This document shows, one piece after another, positions 7,379 through 15,495 of a stretch of 18,470 nucleotides of DNA. The position numbers were made by a program, and so were the translations under genes. The stretch's first letter is position 1. Each line of letters begins with the position of its first letter. The DNA is from Candidatus Brocadia sp. (GTDB taxonomy: Bacteria > Planctomycetota > Brocadiia > Brocadiales > Brocadiaceae), in NCBI GenBank assembly GCA_030837935.1, contig JAUQXU010000105.1:1-18470 (forward strand). Direction: 5' to 3'. The notes beneath the pieces are model-generated. The model was not told the origin of the DNA and did no database searches. It worked only from the letters and a program-made list of their open reading frames with translations.

Positions 7379-8851
7379 ATGTATATCATTTTGGGTTGTG
7401 ACGAAATCGGAAACGCTCTTGCCCGGAATTTAAGCAAGGCAGGTGAGGAAACAATCGTAATCGATAATAGCGAAACGGCTTTTATTGGATTAAAGGAACC
7501 CAATCTTCGCACAATTACCGCCAATATCAATACACTAGACTTTAGTTCATTGCCAATAAAAGACGCCACTGCATTCATTCTCCTGCAAAAAACCTCTAAA
7601 GATAACTTAACCATAGCGAACCGCATCAAGAAATCATTCCCGGATAAAATTGTATTATCGCGGGCAACCGATGAAATAGAGGACGCTGAATTATCGGGAA
7701 ATGGCGTTGACTGTACGGTTCAAATCGCCAGGATCATTACCAATGCAATCCTGAACGAACTAGAAGCAGCAAAACTGAAAAAGTCTGTTCTTCATTTAGT
7801 AAGCGTTATTCAGGAAGCAGCCAGCAAGGGGTTGGCCATTTTTTTGCAGGACAATCCCGATCCGGATGCCATTGCCTCTGGATGTGCACTAAAGCGCATT
7901 GCCGAAAAATATCATATCAAATCCACTATTTATTACGGTGGGAATATTGGCCGCCAGCAAAACAAGACCCTCGTTAATTTACTGGAAACTGATCTTATTC
8001 AATTAAAAACCGCAGATGAGGCACTGGAAATAACTCGTGCAGCAGACAAGGTGGCGCTGGTAGAGGCTTCCATTCCCTCAAAAAACAATATATTACCCTT
8101 ACAAATAACCCCTCACATTGTTATTGATCACCATGAAACAGATTTCAGCCTTGTAAAAGGCGAGTTTATTGAAATATTGCCGAAGATTGGCGCCACATCA
8201 ACTATCATGACAAGGTACCTGCGGCATCTTGATATTGTGCCTGACCCACTCCTTGCTACAGCACTCCGTTACGGAATCAGGGTCGACACGGGTGGATTTA
8301 CCAGAAACACGACTACGGAAGATCTCGATGCGGCAGCATTCCTCTCTCCATTACTCGATGCGGAACTTTTAAATCAAATTGAAAATCCTCCCATGAGCGC
8401 AGAAACCTTGGACATCATTGGAAGAACCATACGAAACCGGGAGGTAAGAGGTTCGTATCTGATATCTTTTGTGGAATTTATAACTGACCGGGATGCATTA
8501 CCACAGGCAGCCGAATTAATGTTACAGATGGAGGGAATATCTACCGCTCTGGTTTTTGGTATTGACAAAGACAAAGTTCAGCTATCGGCGAGAAGCGTAG
8601 ATTCAAGAATCAATCTGGCATTTCTGCTACAAAAGGCATTTGGATTTATGAATGCCGGTGGCCATGCTAATATGGCGGCCGGAAGCATTGATTTGGGCAT
8701 TTTCGGAGATGTAAATGATAAAAAATCACTTTCAAGAATTACCTTTGATGCCGTGAGAAAAAAGTTTTTCTCTGCAGCAGGAATAGATATAGAAAAGCGG
8801 GAAATCCCCGATGAGTCAGAACTCATGGTTGGCAACAGTATTAAGAATTAG
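7379..8851 (+). CDS. TrkA-N domain/DHH-DHHA1 family phosphoesterase
   Basis: 490 residues. Residues 1-125 are a TrkA-N (RCK-like) Rossmann domain with YIILGCDEIGNALARNL and the acidic end of strand 2 (VIDN), suited to binding NAD or a nucleotide. Residues 145-300 are a DHH phosphoesterase domain: DNPDPDAIAS (158-167), VIDHHET (248-254) and Asp303 in RVDTGG. Residues 380-440 are the DHHA1 domain ending in GGHANMAAGS (427-436). Relatives degrade short RNAs, 3'-phosphoadenosine phosphate or cyclic dinucleotides with Mn2+. Two usual metal-ligand positions look altered: Gln157 where His often precedes DNPD, and Glu229 where Asp is usual (VALVEAS). ATG at 7379 is preferred over TTG at 7376 because AGAAGGA sits seven bases before it. 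The lipoprotein gene follows after 34 bases. The substrate is unknown. Confidence 0.8.
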   Translation: MYIILGCDEIGNALARNLSKAGEETIVIDNSETAFIGLKEPNLRTITANINTLDFSSLPIKDATAFILLQKTSKDNLTIANRIKKSFPDKIVLSRATDEIEDAELSGNGVDCTVQIARIITNAILNELEAAKLKKSVLHLVSVIQEAASKGLAIFLQDNPDPDAIASGCALKRIAEKYHIKSTIYYGGNIGRQQNKTLVNLLETDLIQLKTADEALEITRAADKVALVEASIPSKNNILPLQITPHIVIDHHETDFSLVKGEFIEILPKIGATSTIMTRYLRHLDIVPDPLLATALRYGIRVDTGGFTRNTTTEDLDAAAFLSPLLDAELLNQIENPPMSAETLDIIGRTIRNREVRGSYLISFVEFITDRDALPQAAELMLQMEGISTALVFGIDKDKVQLSARSVDSRINLAFLLQKAFGFMNAGGHANMAAGSIDLGIFGDVNDKKSLSRITFDAVRKKFFSAAGIDIEKREIPDESELMVGNSIKN

Positions 8852-8885
8852 CCGTAATAACTATTTATAGACAAGGAGAAAGTTT

Positions 8886-10037
8886 ATGGGAAAAGGGGTT
8901 TTAGGAGTAGGTTTAGTAAGTCTTTCAATCTTTCTGAGTTCTTGTGTCACTACTCAGACACAAGTCAAAGAAACTAAAGCACCAGAACCAAAGGTGCAAG
9001 TAAAAGCAGGGGCTTTTAAAGAGGAGAAAATTCCACAGGGAATACCAATCCCTACTCCGGCAGAGGTTGCTCCTAAGGCGCAAGCAACGGTACCGGAAAT
9101 CCCACACGTGGTTAAACCAAAGGCCCCGGAAGCTCCAGAGATCGTTGTACCGGAGACGCCAGAAGTAGTTGCACCAGAAGCTCCGAAAGCAGAAGAGCTC
9201 GTCGAACCAGAAGAACCTGAATCGACGCTACCATCAATTCCAGAGGTAGTCGCACCAGAAGTACCGGAGATCCCGGAAGCGCCAGAGATCGTGGTACCAG
9301 AGGCTCCAAAAATGCCTGAAGTTCCAGAAGCGCCGGAGGTCGTAGTACCGGAGGCCCCAAAAATGCCGGAAGTTCCAGAAGCACCGGAGATCGTAGTACC
9401 AGAGGCTCCAAAAATGCCGGAAGTTCCAGAAGCACCGGAGATCGTAGTACCAGAGGCTCCGAAAATGCCGGAAGTTCCAGAAGCACCGGAGATCGTAGTA
9501 CCAGAGGCTCCGAAAATGCCGGAAGTTCCAGAAGCACCGGAGATCATAGTGCCGGAGGCACCGAAGACACCAGAAGCCCCGCAAGCTGTTGCACCTGCAG
9601 AACAGAAGGAATCAATGGCAGGGGCACTACATCAATGTGCCACGTGTAATAAAGAGGCTGGCGAAGGACACGTCTGTGGACTTACCAACTACTGTCAGCA
9701 ATGCAAAGAAGAAGTGGGTCATGGTCATATCTGTGATTTAACATTCTTTTGCAGCGATTGCAAAAAGGAGGTTGGAGATGGTCATATCTGCAGCGTAACA
9801 ACTTTTTGCGCAACATGTGAAGAGGAAGTCGGCACAGGTCACATATGTGATATCACCTACTTCTGCTATGATTGCGAAAAAGAAGTAGGAGATGAGCATA
9901 TTTGCGGTGTTACTCATTTCTGTCTTACCTGCAAGGCAGAGGTTGGGGAAGGACATGAATGCGGAAAAACTTACTTCTGCCTTGATTGCGAAAAAGAGGT
10001 ATCCAAGGATCATCAGCACGAGCAGTCAGCACAGTAG
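8886..10037 (+). CDS. Repeat-rich lipoprotein: Pro/Glu stalk plus seven tandem CCHC units
   Basis: 383 residues. A lipoprotein signal is clear: a short hydrophobic stretch, then LSSC at 17-20, so Cys20 would be lipidated after cleavage. Residues about 30-250 are low-complexity Pro/Glu/Ala/Val, including six 17-residue repeats of the form PEIVVPEAPKMPEVPEA (133-234), likely a stiff extended stalk. Residues 251-383 are seven 19-residue units with the pattern Cx2Cx7HxC and a following hydrophobic-aromatic end such as ICDLTFF. The last unit lacks the final Cys (DHQHE). Each unit could bind one zinc or other metal ion. I do not recognise this architecture. It is translated from AAGGAG seven bases before the ATG and lies 34 bases behind the TrkA-N/DHH gene, so it is probably co-transcribed. 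A cell-envelope metal-binding or redox-sensing role is only a guess. Confidence 0.8.
   Translation: MGKGVLGVGLVSLSIFLSSCVTTQTQVKETKAPEPKVQVKAGAFKEEKIPQGIPIPTPAEVAPKAQATVPEIPHVVKPKAPEAPEIVVPETPEVVAPEAPKAEELVEPEEPESTLPSIPEVVAPEVPEIPEAPEIVVPEAPKMPEVPEAPEVVVPEAPKMPEVPEAPEIVVPEAPKMPEVPEAPEIVVPEAPKMPEVPEAPEIVVPEAPKMPEVPEAPEIIVPEAPKTPEAPQAVAPAEQKESMAGALHQCATCNKEAGEGHVCGLTNYCQQCKEEVGHGHICDLTFFCSDCKKEVGDGHICSVTTFCATCEEEVGTGHICDITYFCYDCEKEVGDEHICGVTHFCLTCKAEVGEGHECGKTYFCLDCEKEVSKDHQHEQSAQ
9282..9587 (+). repeat. Six 51-bp in-frame tandem repeats (Pro/Glu stalk)
   Basis: Copies start at 9282, 9333, 9384, 9435, 9486 and 9537. The middle copies are almost base-identical and the last is diverged (PEIIVPEAPKTPEAPQA). 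This degree of identity suggests recent expansion by slippage or recombination, so copy number may vary between strains. Confidence 0.9.
9636..10034 (+). repeat. Seven 57-bp in-frame repeats coding Cx2Cx7HxC units
   Basis: Units begin with the first Cys codon at 9636 and recur every 57 bases without any length change. The DNA copies are diverged while Cys, Cys, His, Cys and the E-V-G core are kept, pointing to an old duplication held by selection. The last unit loses its fourth ligand. Confidence 0.9.
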
Positions 10038-10072
10038 GCATCTTTCGTATTCTTTATTCAAAGGTTAAATAG

Positions 10073-10107
10073 AAAAAGGCATGTTTATTTATAAACATGC
10101 CTTTTTT
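10073..10107. terminator. Bidirectional intrinsic terminator
   Basis: GGCATGTTTAT (78-88 of the 10000s) pairs exactly with ATAAACATGCC (10091-10101) around a two-base loop, with A5 before (10073-10077) and T6 after (10102-10107). It therefore works on either strand. It stands between the ends of the lipoprotein gene (+) and the sensor kinase gene (-). Confidence 0.88.
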
Positions 10108-10212
10108 ATTTGTGCCATTAAATTATGCGAGAAACTATTTAACCTATCACTGGATATAATTTACCGGTGTTCGCGAAAAGAGGCGTGAGATAAAGGCCAC
10201 CATCTTGATTCC

Positions 10213-12090
10213 TTACAGGGATGTTTGTGAGGTTTTATGCACCGGCAATTCAATTACAAATGTCGCTCCCGCACCCAACTCGCTTTCAGCATAAACCGTG
10301 CCATTATGCTGACGAACAATGCTATGGGCAATAGACAGGCCTAATCCGGTTCCCTTACTTTTTTTGATATTTTTTGCAGTAAAGAATGGTTCAAATATCT
10401 TCGTAAGATATTCTTTAGGTATTCCAGGACCTGTATCTGATATGATAATCTTCACTGCGTCTCTACATGCCTCCGTTCGAATGGTTAAACGCTTTTCTCC
10501 TGTTATTTCTTCCATAGAGGCGCAGGCATTTTCTATTATATTCAAAAATACCCGCTGCATTTGCTTCCGGTCTACAAAAATTACCGGTAATTCTTCATCC
10601 AATAATTTGATGACCTTAATATCTGCATATTCAAATTGGTTGACCTTTTGTTCGGTAATTTCTTCAATAATCTCGTTCGTACTAACCTGCTCTTTTGAAA
10701 GGGTATAATTTCCTGTAAGGGTCAATAGACTCTTTATGACACTTTGTATTTGATCCGTCTCTTTTTGTATCCGGTCTAAATACTTCTTTGCTTTCCCACT
10801 AATGGAAGGTTCATTTGAAACAAGATCTGCGCAAAGCTGAATGCCCGCCAACGGGTTGTTTAATTCATGGGCTGCCCCCGCTATCAGGTTACTCACGGCA
10901 TATAGTCTTTCGGTTTTTACCACCTGGTATTGTAATTGATATTCTCGTGTAACATCCCTGAGTACCACAATAATACCCTTTTTTCCCCCTGCAAGTCCGT
11001 TTAAAGGCGAGGCAATGACAATGAAATATTTCTCTTCATTTCCTTTCGTATGCACTTCATAAGATACGTAGCGTTGTTTTTTGATAAAGATTTCATCATA
11101 AACCTCTTTGACGTTAATATTATTGAGATTTACTATAGCATCACCGGCCATATTTATATCCAAATACTTTAACATCTCCTTCCCGACATCATTCACTAAT
11201 GTTATCTTACCATATGCATCCATCAGTATAACACCATCAACCATGCCTTCTGTCAGGGAATGCAATTTTAATTCTACTTCATCCACATGTTTGGCAAGGA
11301 GATTCATATGATATCTTCTGAAAGCATCTTCACAAACATTTGCAATAATTTTTTCATCGAAGGGTTGTATAATATAATCGTTTGCACCTGCTCTCATGAA
11401 TTCAATCGTCAGTAATTCTGAACCACGGCCTGCTATTACAATAACAACTGTCTCTGGCATAGTTTCCTTTATCCGCTTCAGCACATCACTTCCGTTTAAT
11501 TTAGGCATATCATAGTGCAAAAAGAAAATCTGAGGACTTTCAGCCTCAAGAGCAGGAATAACTTCTTTTGCGTCTTGTATAACTGAAATCCCATACCCTT
11601 CCGTTCTCATGGAATGTTCCAATGCTCTCGCCATATCAGGATCATCCGTTGCAATCATTACTTTTGCCTTATATTGCAAGGATTTACCCTTACCAACAAG
11701 AACCCTTTCCGGGTAAAATTTATTATAAATCAGGCGTAATAAATCATCCATAGCAAAGGGGGCATGAAGGATACTATAAGCGCCTACAGATTGGGCCAAT
11801 TGAAATGTCCAATAGGTTTTATACGTTTCCGACAGCAGAACAACAGGAATATTTTCACACTGTTTGAACGTGGAAGATTTCATTACTTTACATAATTGAA
11901 ATCCGTCCAATACCGGCAGGTTTACATCCAGAATTACCAAATCAGGGACATGGTCATTAAGGTATCGTAATACCTCATCACCATTTTTTACCGTAGTTAC
12001 ACCGGGAAAACCATTCTTCCCTAAATAACCGACTATGTCGCCATATTTTTCTAATCTATCTGTTGCAAATAATATTTTTGTATTCGTCAT
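10213..12090 (-). CDS. Hybrid sensor histidine kinase, REC-REC-PAS-HisKA-HATPase
   Basis: 625 residues, no membrane segment or signal peptide, so cytosolic. Two receiver-like domains come first (about 4-122 with Asp55 in VILDVNLP, and 142-258 with Asp194 in LHYDMP). A PAS-like domain (about 275-385), a HisKA helix with His408 in AAHELNNPLAGIQL, and an ATPase domain follow. The ATPase has the N box around Asn521 (NIIENACASM), DTGPGIP (552-558) and GTGLGLS (580-586). It should autophosphorylate His408. Both receivers are atypical: the usual Lys is Ala110 in the first and Gln242 in the second, and the second also lacks the Thr/Ser (Ala220). No DNA-binding output domain or separate response regulator is nearby. 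The ATG has only a weak GGA upstream. It follows sdhA by 64 bases on the same strand and may be co-transcribed with it. Confidence 0.88.
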   Translation of the reverse strand: MTNTKILFATDRLEKYGDIVGYLGKNGFPGVTTVKNGDEVLRYLNDHVPDLVILDVNLPVLDGFQLCKVMKSSTFKQCENIPVVLLSETYKTYWTFQLAQSVGAYSILHAPFAMDDLLRLIYNKFYPERVLVGKGKSLQYKAKVMIATDDPDMARALEHSMRTEGYGISVIQDAKEVIPALEAESPQIFFLHYDMPKLNGSDVLKRIKETMPETVVIVIAGRGSELLTIEFMRAGANDYIIQPFDEKIIANVCEDAFRRYHMNLLAKHVDEVELKLHSLTEGMVDGVILMDAYGKITLVNDVGKEMLKYLDINMAGDAIVNLNNINVKEVYDEIFIKKQRYVSYEVHTKGNEEKYFIVIASPLNGLAGGKKGIIVVLRDVTREYQLQYQVVKTERLYAVSNLIAGAAHELNNPLAGIQLCADLVSNEPSISGKAKKYLDRIQKETDQIQSVIKSLLTLTGNYTLSKEQVSTNEIIEEITEQKVNQFEYADIKVIKLLDEELPVIFVDRKQMQRVFLNIIENACASMEEITGEKRLTIRTEACRDAVKIIISDTGPGIPKEYLTKIFEPFFTAKNIKKSKGTGLGLSIAHSIVRQHNGTVYAESELGAGATFVIELPVHKTSQTSL

Positions 12091-12154
12091 CTTTCATTCC
12101 ATCATACCTTAATCCTTACCGGCCTGTTTAGCTGCATCCAACAACAATGACATA

Positions 12155-13879
12155 TTAATATTTTCTTTCCTTAGGCTCAAAAGGACCGATATGAACCGGT
12201 TTGTAGTCTAATCTTGCACCTTCAGGGGTAAAATAAGCTACCGTATGTTTCAGCCAAACCGCATCGTCTCTTTTCGGAAAATCGATACGGAAATGAGAGC
12301 CTCTGCTCTCCTCACGCGCCAATGCACCGGCGACGACAGCCTCCGCCACATCCAGACTACCCTTAAGCTCTAATGCCCATTCAAGGCTGAGGTTAACCCG
12401 CTTACCGGTATAATTCAATTTAATCCGCTTATATTTGTCTTGCAAGACCTTGATTTCGGTTATGGCTTCTTTTAGTTTAGAGGCGTCACGGAAAATACCC
12501 ACCTTGGTATCCATAACTTTGTTCAGGGCAACTTTGATATCGGCCGGAACCTCATTCCCTTCTGATTTACATACCGCATCAACCCTCTGCTCTGCACGCT
12601 TCAAGGCATCTTTGAGGGCATTTTCTCCCTTTTTTCCGCCCACCCCTTGTACGTATCGGGCAGCATTGCCACCTGCAATTGCACCAAAAACAATCGTATC
12701 CAACAATGAATTTCCACCCAATCGATTAGCTCCGTGCACACTCACACAAGCGGCCTCGCCTGCCGCATAAAAACCTTTTACACCAGTTTCACCTTCTGTA
12801 TTACAATCGATCCCACCCATGGTATAGTGCTGTCCTGGCTGAATGGGAATGAGATCGGCAGCAGGATCAACGCCAGCAAATTCCCTACAAATATCCCGTA
12901 TGCCAGGCAATCTCTGGAGGATTTTTTCTTCCCCCAGGTGTCTTAAATCCAGATGTACATAACTATTATCAAAACCACCGCCTGTCATGATCTCACGCAC
13001 AATATTCCTTGCGATGATATCCCGTGGGGCCACTTCCATATCTTTTTTTGAATCACTGTATTTTGCCAAAAACCGTTCACCCTTGTTGTTCAGCAAAAAA
13101 CCACCTTCGCCCCGGCATCCTTCCGTAATCAGAATATTTTTTCCCAGCAAGGTGGTTGGATGAAACTGGATAAACTCCATATCTTTGAGTGGCACACCTG
13201 CCCAATAGGGTACGGCCATACCCATACCGGTATTAATCAAGGCATTCGTGCTGCTTCCGTAGATACGACCAGCGCCTCCTGTTGCAAATATTACAATCCC
13301 TGCCTGGAATGCCTCTAATCGTCCGCCCATAATATCCAACGCTATCACACCTACACAAACCCCATCCTCAACCACAAGCTCAACAACCATCCACTCTTCG
13401 TAGATCACCATCTCTTCTCGCTCGGATGTTTGTTTAAATTGAATGATTTGCTGATAGAGGGTGTGCAAAAGGACATGCCCGGCCTTGTCGGCAGCATAAC
13501 AGGCACGCGGGAAACCGGCTCCGCCAAACGGCCTTTGGGCAATCTTCCCTTCAATAGTGCGACTGAAAGGACAACCCCAGTGTTCCATTTCATAAATACG
13601 GTTGGCAGCATCCTTGACCATGCGGATAACGGCGTCCTGATCTGCAAGATAATCACTCCCTTTTACCGTATCAAAGGCGTGTTTTTCCCATGTATCGTGA
13701 ACACCACGCGGATGATTTCCCAGGGGGGCATTAATCCCGCCTTGTGCAGCGACAGAATGTGAGCGGAGGGGATGCACCTTCGAGATCACAGCGGCCTTTA
13801 CATTATGACGATTCAGTTCAATGGCTGCCCTTAAACCTGCCAAGCCGCCGCCTACCACGATAGCCTCATGATAAATCAT
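12155..13879 (-). CDS. sdhA: Succinate dehydrogenase/fumarate reductase flavoprotein subunit
   Basis: 574 residues, normal for SdhA. The N-terminal dinucleotide fold VVGGGLAGLRAA binds FAD. His41 in RSHSVAAQGGIN is the residue expected to carry FAD covalently. Active-site features are His240 (QFHPTT), Arg256 (TEGCRGEGG) and Arg286 (APRDIIAR), and HGANRLGGNSLLD lies in the capping/FAD region. The C-terminal Arg-rich helical domain (SRGSHFRIDFPKRDD) is intact. It oxidises succinate to fumarate, or the reverse, and passes electrons via an iron-sulfur subunit to the membrane subunits. AAGGA five bases before ATG supports the start. It follows the cytochrome b gene by 51 bases. The gene after it is a sensor kinase rather than the usual sdhB. 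The sequence does not decide between succinate oxidation and fumarate reduction. Confidence 0.95.
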   Translation of the reverse strand: MIYHEAIVVGGGLAGLRAAIELNRHNVKAAVISKVHPLRSHSVAAQGGINAPLGNHPRGVHDTWEKHAFDTVKGSDYLADQDAVIRMVKDAANRIYEMEHWGCPFSRTIEGKIAQRPFGGAGFPRACYAADKAGHVLLHTLYQQIIQFKQTSEREEMVIYEEWMVVELVVEDGVCVGVIALDIMGGRLEAFQAGIVIFATGGAGRIYGSSTNALINTGMGMAVPYWAGVPLKDMEFIQFHPTTLLGKNILITEGCRGEGGFLLNNKGERFLAKYSDSKKDMEVAPRDIIARNIVREIMTGGGFDNSYVHLDLRHLGEEKILQRLPGIRDICREFAGVDPAADLIPIQPGQHYTMGGIDCNTEGETGVKGFYAAGEAACVSVHGANRLGGNSLLDTIVFGAIAGGNAARYVQGVGGKKGENALKDALKRAEQRVDAVCKSEGNEVPADIKVALNKVMDTKVGIFRDASKLKEAITEIKVLQDKYKRIKLNYTGKRVNLSLEWALELKGSLDVAEAVVAGALAREESRGSHFRIDFPKRDDAVWLKHTVAYFTPEGARLDYKPVHIGPFEPKERKY

Positions 13880-13930
13880 AAATTCCTTGCCTATCTTTTA
13901 AGAAGGGAGATATTCCTTGATCGTAAGCAA

Positions 13931-14305
13931 TTATAAGAGAACCGTAACAAACCCAATTGCTGCAATAAAAAATAAGGCAAACGTTGATATCCACAACAAC
14001 TTCTTTTGGCTGCGGGTAAGGCCGCAAAAATCAGCAATGGTAATCCTTATTCCATTGAGTAAATGTATAGCCACGGCAAGAAGCAATACATATTGAAATA
14101 CATAGCCAACTTTCGTATCAAACTTACTGATTGCATAATCATAAGTATCTTTCCCACGAAAGACAGCGCTTAATGTCCAGATATGTAAAAACAAAAATAC
14201 GGTAATCCCGATACCGGTAACCCGATGAACCCAGAAAGCATACATACCAGGATTTGTGTTTTTAGCCAGATCTTTAAAGCTTTCCGTCAACTTTTGTAAA
14301 TTCAT
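13931..14305 (-). CDS. sdhC: Succinate dehydrogenase cytochrome b subunit
   Basis: 124 residues with three membrane helices (about 28-48, 68-90 and 100-122). FWVHRVTGIGITVFLFLHIW contains the SdhC signature HRxTG with His27 and Arg28 near the quinone site and His41 within the helix. The second helix carries VAIHLLNGIR with His81, a likely haem b ligand. It anchors the flavoprotein and iron-sulfur subunits and hands electrons to quinone. It is followed by sdhA after 51 bases and preceded, after an unusual 251-bp spacer, by a second small anchor subunit. No good ribosome binding site is visible before the ATG. SdhC rather than SdhD is chosen on the HRxTG motif. Confidence 0.88.
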   Translation of the reverse strand: MNLQKLTESFKDLAKNTNPGMYAFWVHRVTGIGITVFLFLHIWTLSAVFRGKDTYDYAISKFDTKVGYVFQYVLLLAVAIHLLNGIRITIADFCGLTRSQKKLLWISTFALFFIAAIGFVTVLL

Positions 14306-14556
14306 AGCTATGGTTAGAAGTGTAAGGCAACAAAACTGAGTAATGATTAAGCTGAAGCTAGAAGTCAGAATCCAGAAACCAGAATATTGAAAAATAAAAT
14401 GGATGTTTTTTTCTTCTTTGTTGCGCCATTTTGACTTCTCTAGTATTATCCTATAAAAACTTGTTTTTTGTGTAAGTTTTTGCGGCTATGCTGCGCTATG
14501 CATTCTTTAACAGAGACAAACACGGACAAACAAATTTGTCAGCGCCACACACAAAC
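14306..14556. other. 251-bp spacer inside the sdh gene group, with degenerate word repeats
   Basis: It separates the sdhD-like and sdhC genes. It contains a low-complexity run at about 14352-14390 made of words like AAGCTGAAGCTAG, GTCAGAATCCAGAAACCAGA, and an AT-rich inverted repeat (AAAAACTT near 14456-14463 and AAGTTTTT near 14475-14482). No ORF is seen on the minus strand. Confidence 0.55.
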
Positions 14557-14916
14557 TTAAAATCCACCGTTCGTTGTTGCAAACCAAACAAGAATATATA
14601 TCCCAACACCAAAAAGAGCAAGTCCCATAAACCAGAGAGTTCGCCTGACAAAATGTCCTGCTTTTTCACTAAAATTAAAATCTATAAATATACCCCACAA
14701 CCCGTTGAGACCATGAAAAACAACCAGCGCAAGGAGACAGCTATGAAAGGCAATCCATCCGGGAGAACAAAACCGCTGGATAATTTCATCGTAATAGCGG
14801 GCGGCATACCTGCCGGGACTAAAATGAAAGGTAAAAAAATGGACAGACATCCCCATCACAAGCAACAGGGCAGTAATTCTCTGTAAGAACCAAGGCCAAA
14901 AACCTCGTTTTCCCAT
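14557..14916 (-). CDS. sdhD: Succinate dehydrogenase membrane anchor subunit, SdhD-like
   Basis: 119 residues with three predicted membrane helices (about 13-30, 55-78 and 90-112). WFLQRITALLLVMGMSVHF resembles the first helix of SdhC/D proteins with a conserved Arg13, and FHGLNGLWGIFIDF at 67-80 with His68 is the typical haem-ligand region of SdhD. Together with the next gene it would form a two-subunit membrane anchor. Histidines at 26, 31 and 68 here and at 41 and 81 in SdhC leave room for two haems. The ATG starts two bases after the pyrE stop and has no visible ribosome binding site, so translation probably couples to pyrE. Low sequence conservation makes the C versus D naming a judgement call. 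Confidence 0.78.
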   Translation of the reverse strand: MGKRGFWPWFLQRITALLLVMGMSVHFFTFHFSPGRYAARYYDEIIQRFCSPGWIAFHSCLLALVVFHGLNGLWGIFIDFNFSEKAGHFVRRTLWFMGLALFGVGIYILVWFATTNGGF

Positions 14917-14918
14917 AT

Positions 14919-15488
14919 TTATTTTTTATAAAGGTTCATTAAATCGTCTTTTGTAAAGATTGACTCAAAGGGAATTTTTTTTCTTTCAATATTTTCCCTC
15001 CCGCCTTCCTGGCGATCCACCAGGGCAATCGCCTTTATAACATCCAGGCCGGACTCCATTGCACGACCAATGGCTTCTATCGTCGATTGGCCGGTAGTCA
15101 CTACATCATCTACAATAACGACCTTATCACCTTCGCGCACATTACCTTCGATCCATCTCATGAGTCCGTGTTCTTTTGCCTTCTTTCGCACAACAAAGGC
15201 ATTCATGGCATTGTCCTGCATGCCGCTGACCATGGCGGTGGCAAAGGCAATTGGATCGGCGCCCAGGGTCAGACCACCGATGGCATTTATATGAAGCGGT
15301 TTGACCTTGTTATAAAAGAGGTGTCCAATCAGCAGCATAGCCTCAGGATCCAAGGTCGTTGTTTTGCAATTAATATAATAATTACTCATCCTCCCCGATA
15401 CCAGTTTGAAGATAGGCGCTTCGCTATATCTAAAGGATTTTTGCAAAAGAATTTCGAGTAAACGTTTTTCTGCTTTAATGAGATTCAT
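14919..15488 (-). CDS. pyrE: Orotate phosphoribosyltransferase
   Basis: 189 residues. The PRPP-binding motif VVIVDDVVTTGQS (123-135) is typical of type I phosphoribosyltransferases, and the mobile loop RKKAKEHG (101-108) with the preceding GGLTLGADPIA (71-81) fits PyrE specifically. It converts orotate and PRPP to orotidine 5'-phosphate in pyrimidine synthesis, in the cytoplasm. It sits between mdh and the sdh genes on the same strand, 88 bases after mdh and two bases before the SdhD-like start, which ties a nucleotide gene to the TCA-type genes. The start ATG has no clear Shine-Dalgarno sequence. Length and motifs are complete. Confidence 0.93.
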   Translation of the reverse strand: MNLIKAEKRLLEILLQKSFRYSEAPIFKLVSGRMSNYYINCKTTTLDPEAMLLIGHLFYNKVKPLHINAIGGLTLGADPIAFATAMVSGMQDNAMNAFVVRKKAKEHGLMRWIEGNVREGDKVVIVDDVVTTGQSTIEAIGRAMESGLDVIKAIALVDRQEGGRENIERKKIPFESIFTKDDLMNLYKK

Positions 15489-15495
15489 TTTTTTA

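Noticed and set aside
8954..9547. Long minus-strand ORFs (Gly/Ser/Ala-rich and Leu/Pro-rich) opposite the lipoprotein gene
   Set aside because: They are mirror images of the 51-bp repeats in other frames. Repeat length divisible by three keeps all frames open; no start signals or family features.
9282..10034. Regular repeats that could suggest a CRISPR array
   Set aside because: Units are contiguous with no unique spacers, keep the reading frame and encode conserved residues, so they are protein repeats.
14488..14886. 132-residue plus-strand ORF opposite the SdhD-like gene
   Set aside because: The opposite strand encodes a typical membrane anchor subunit; this frame is basic, low in hydrophobic structure and matches nothing.
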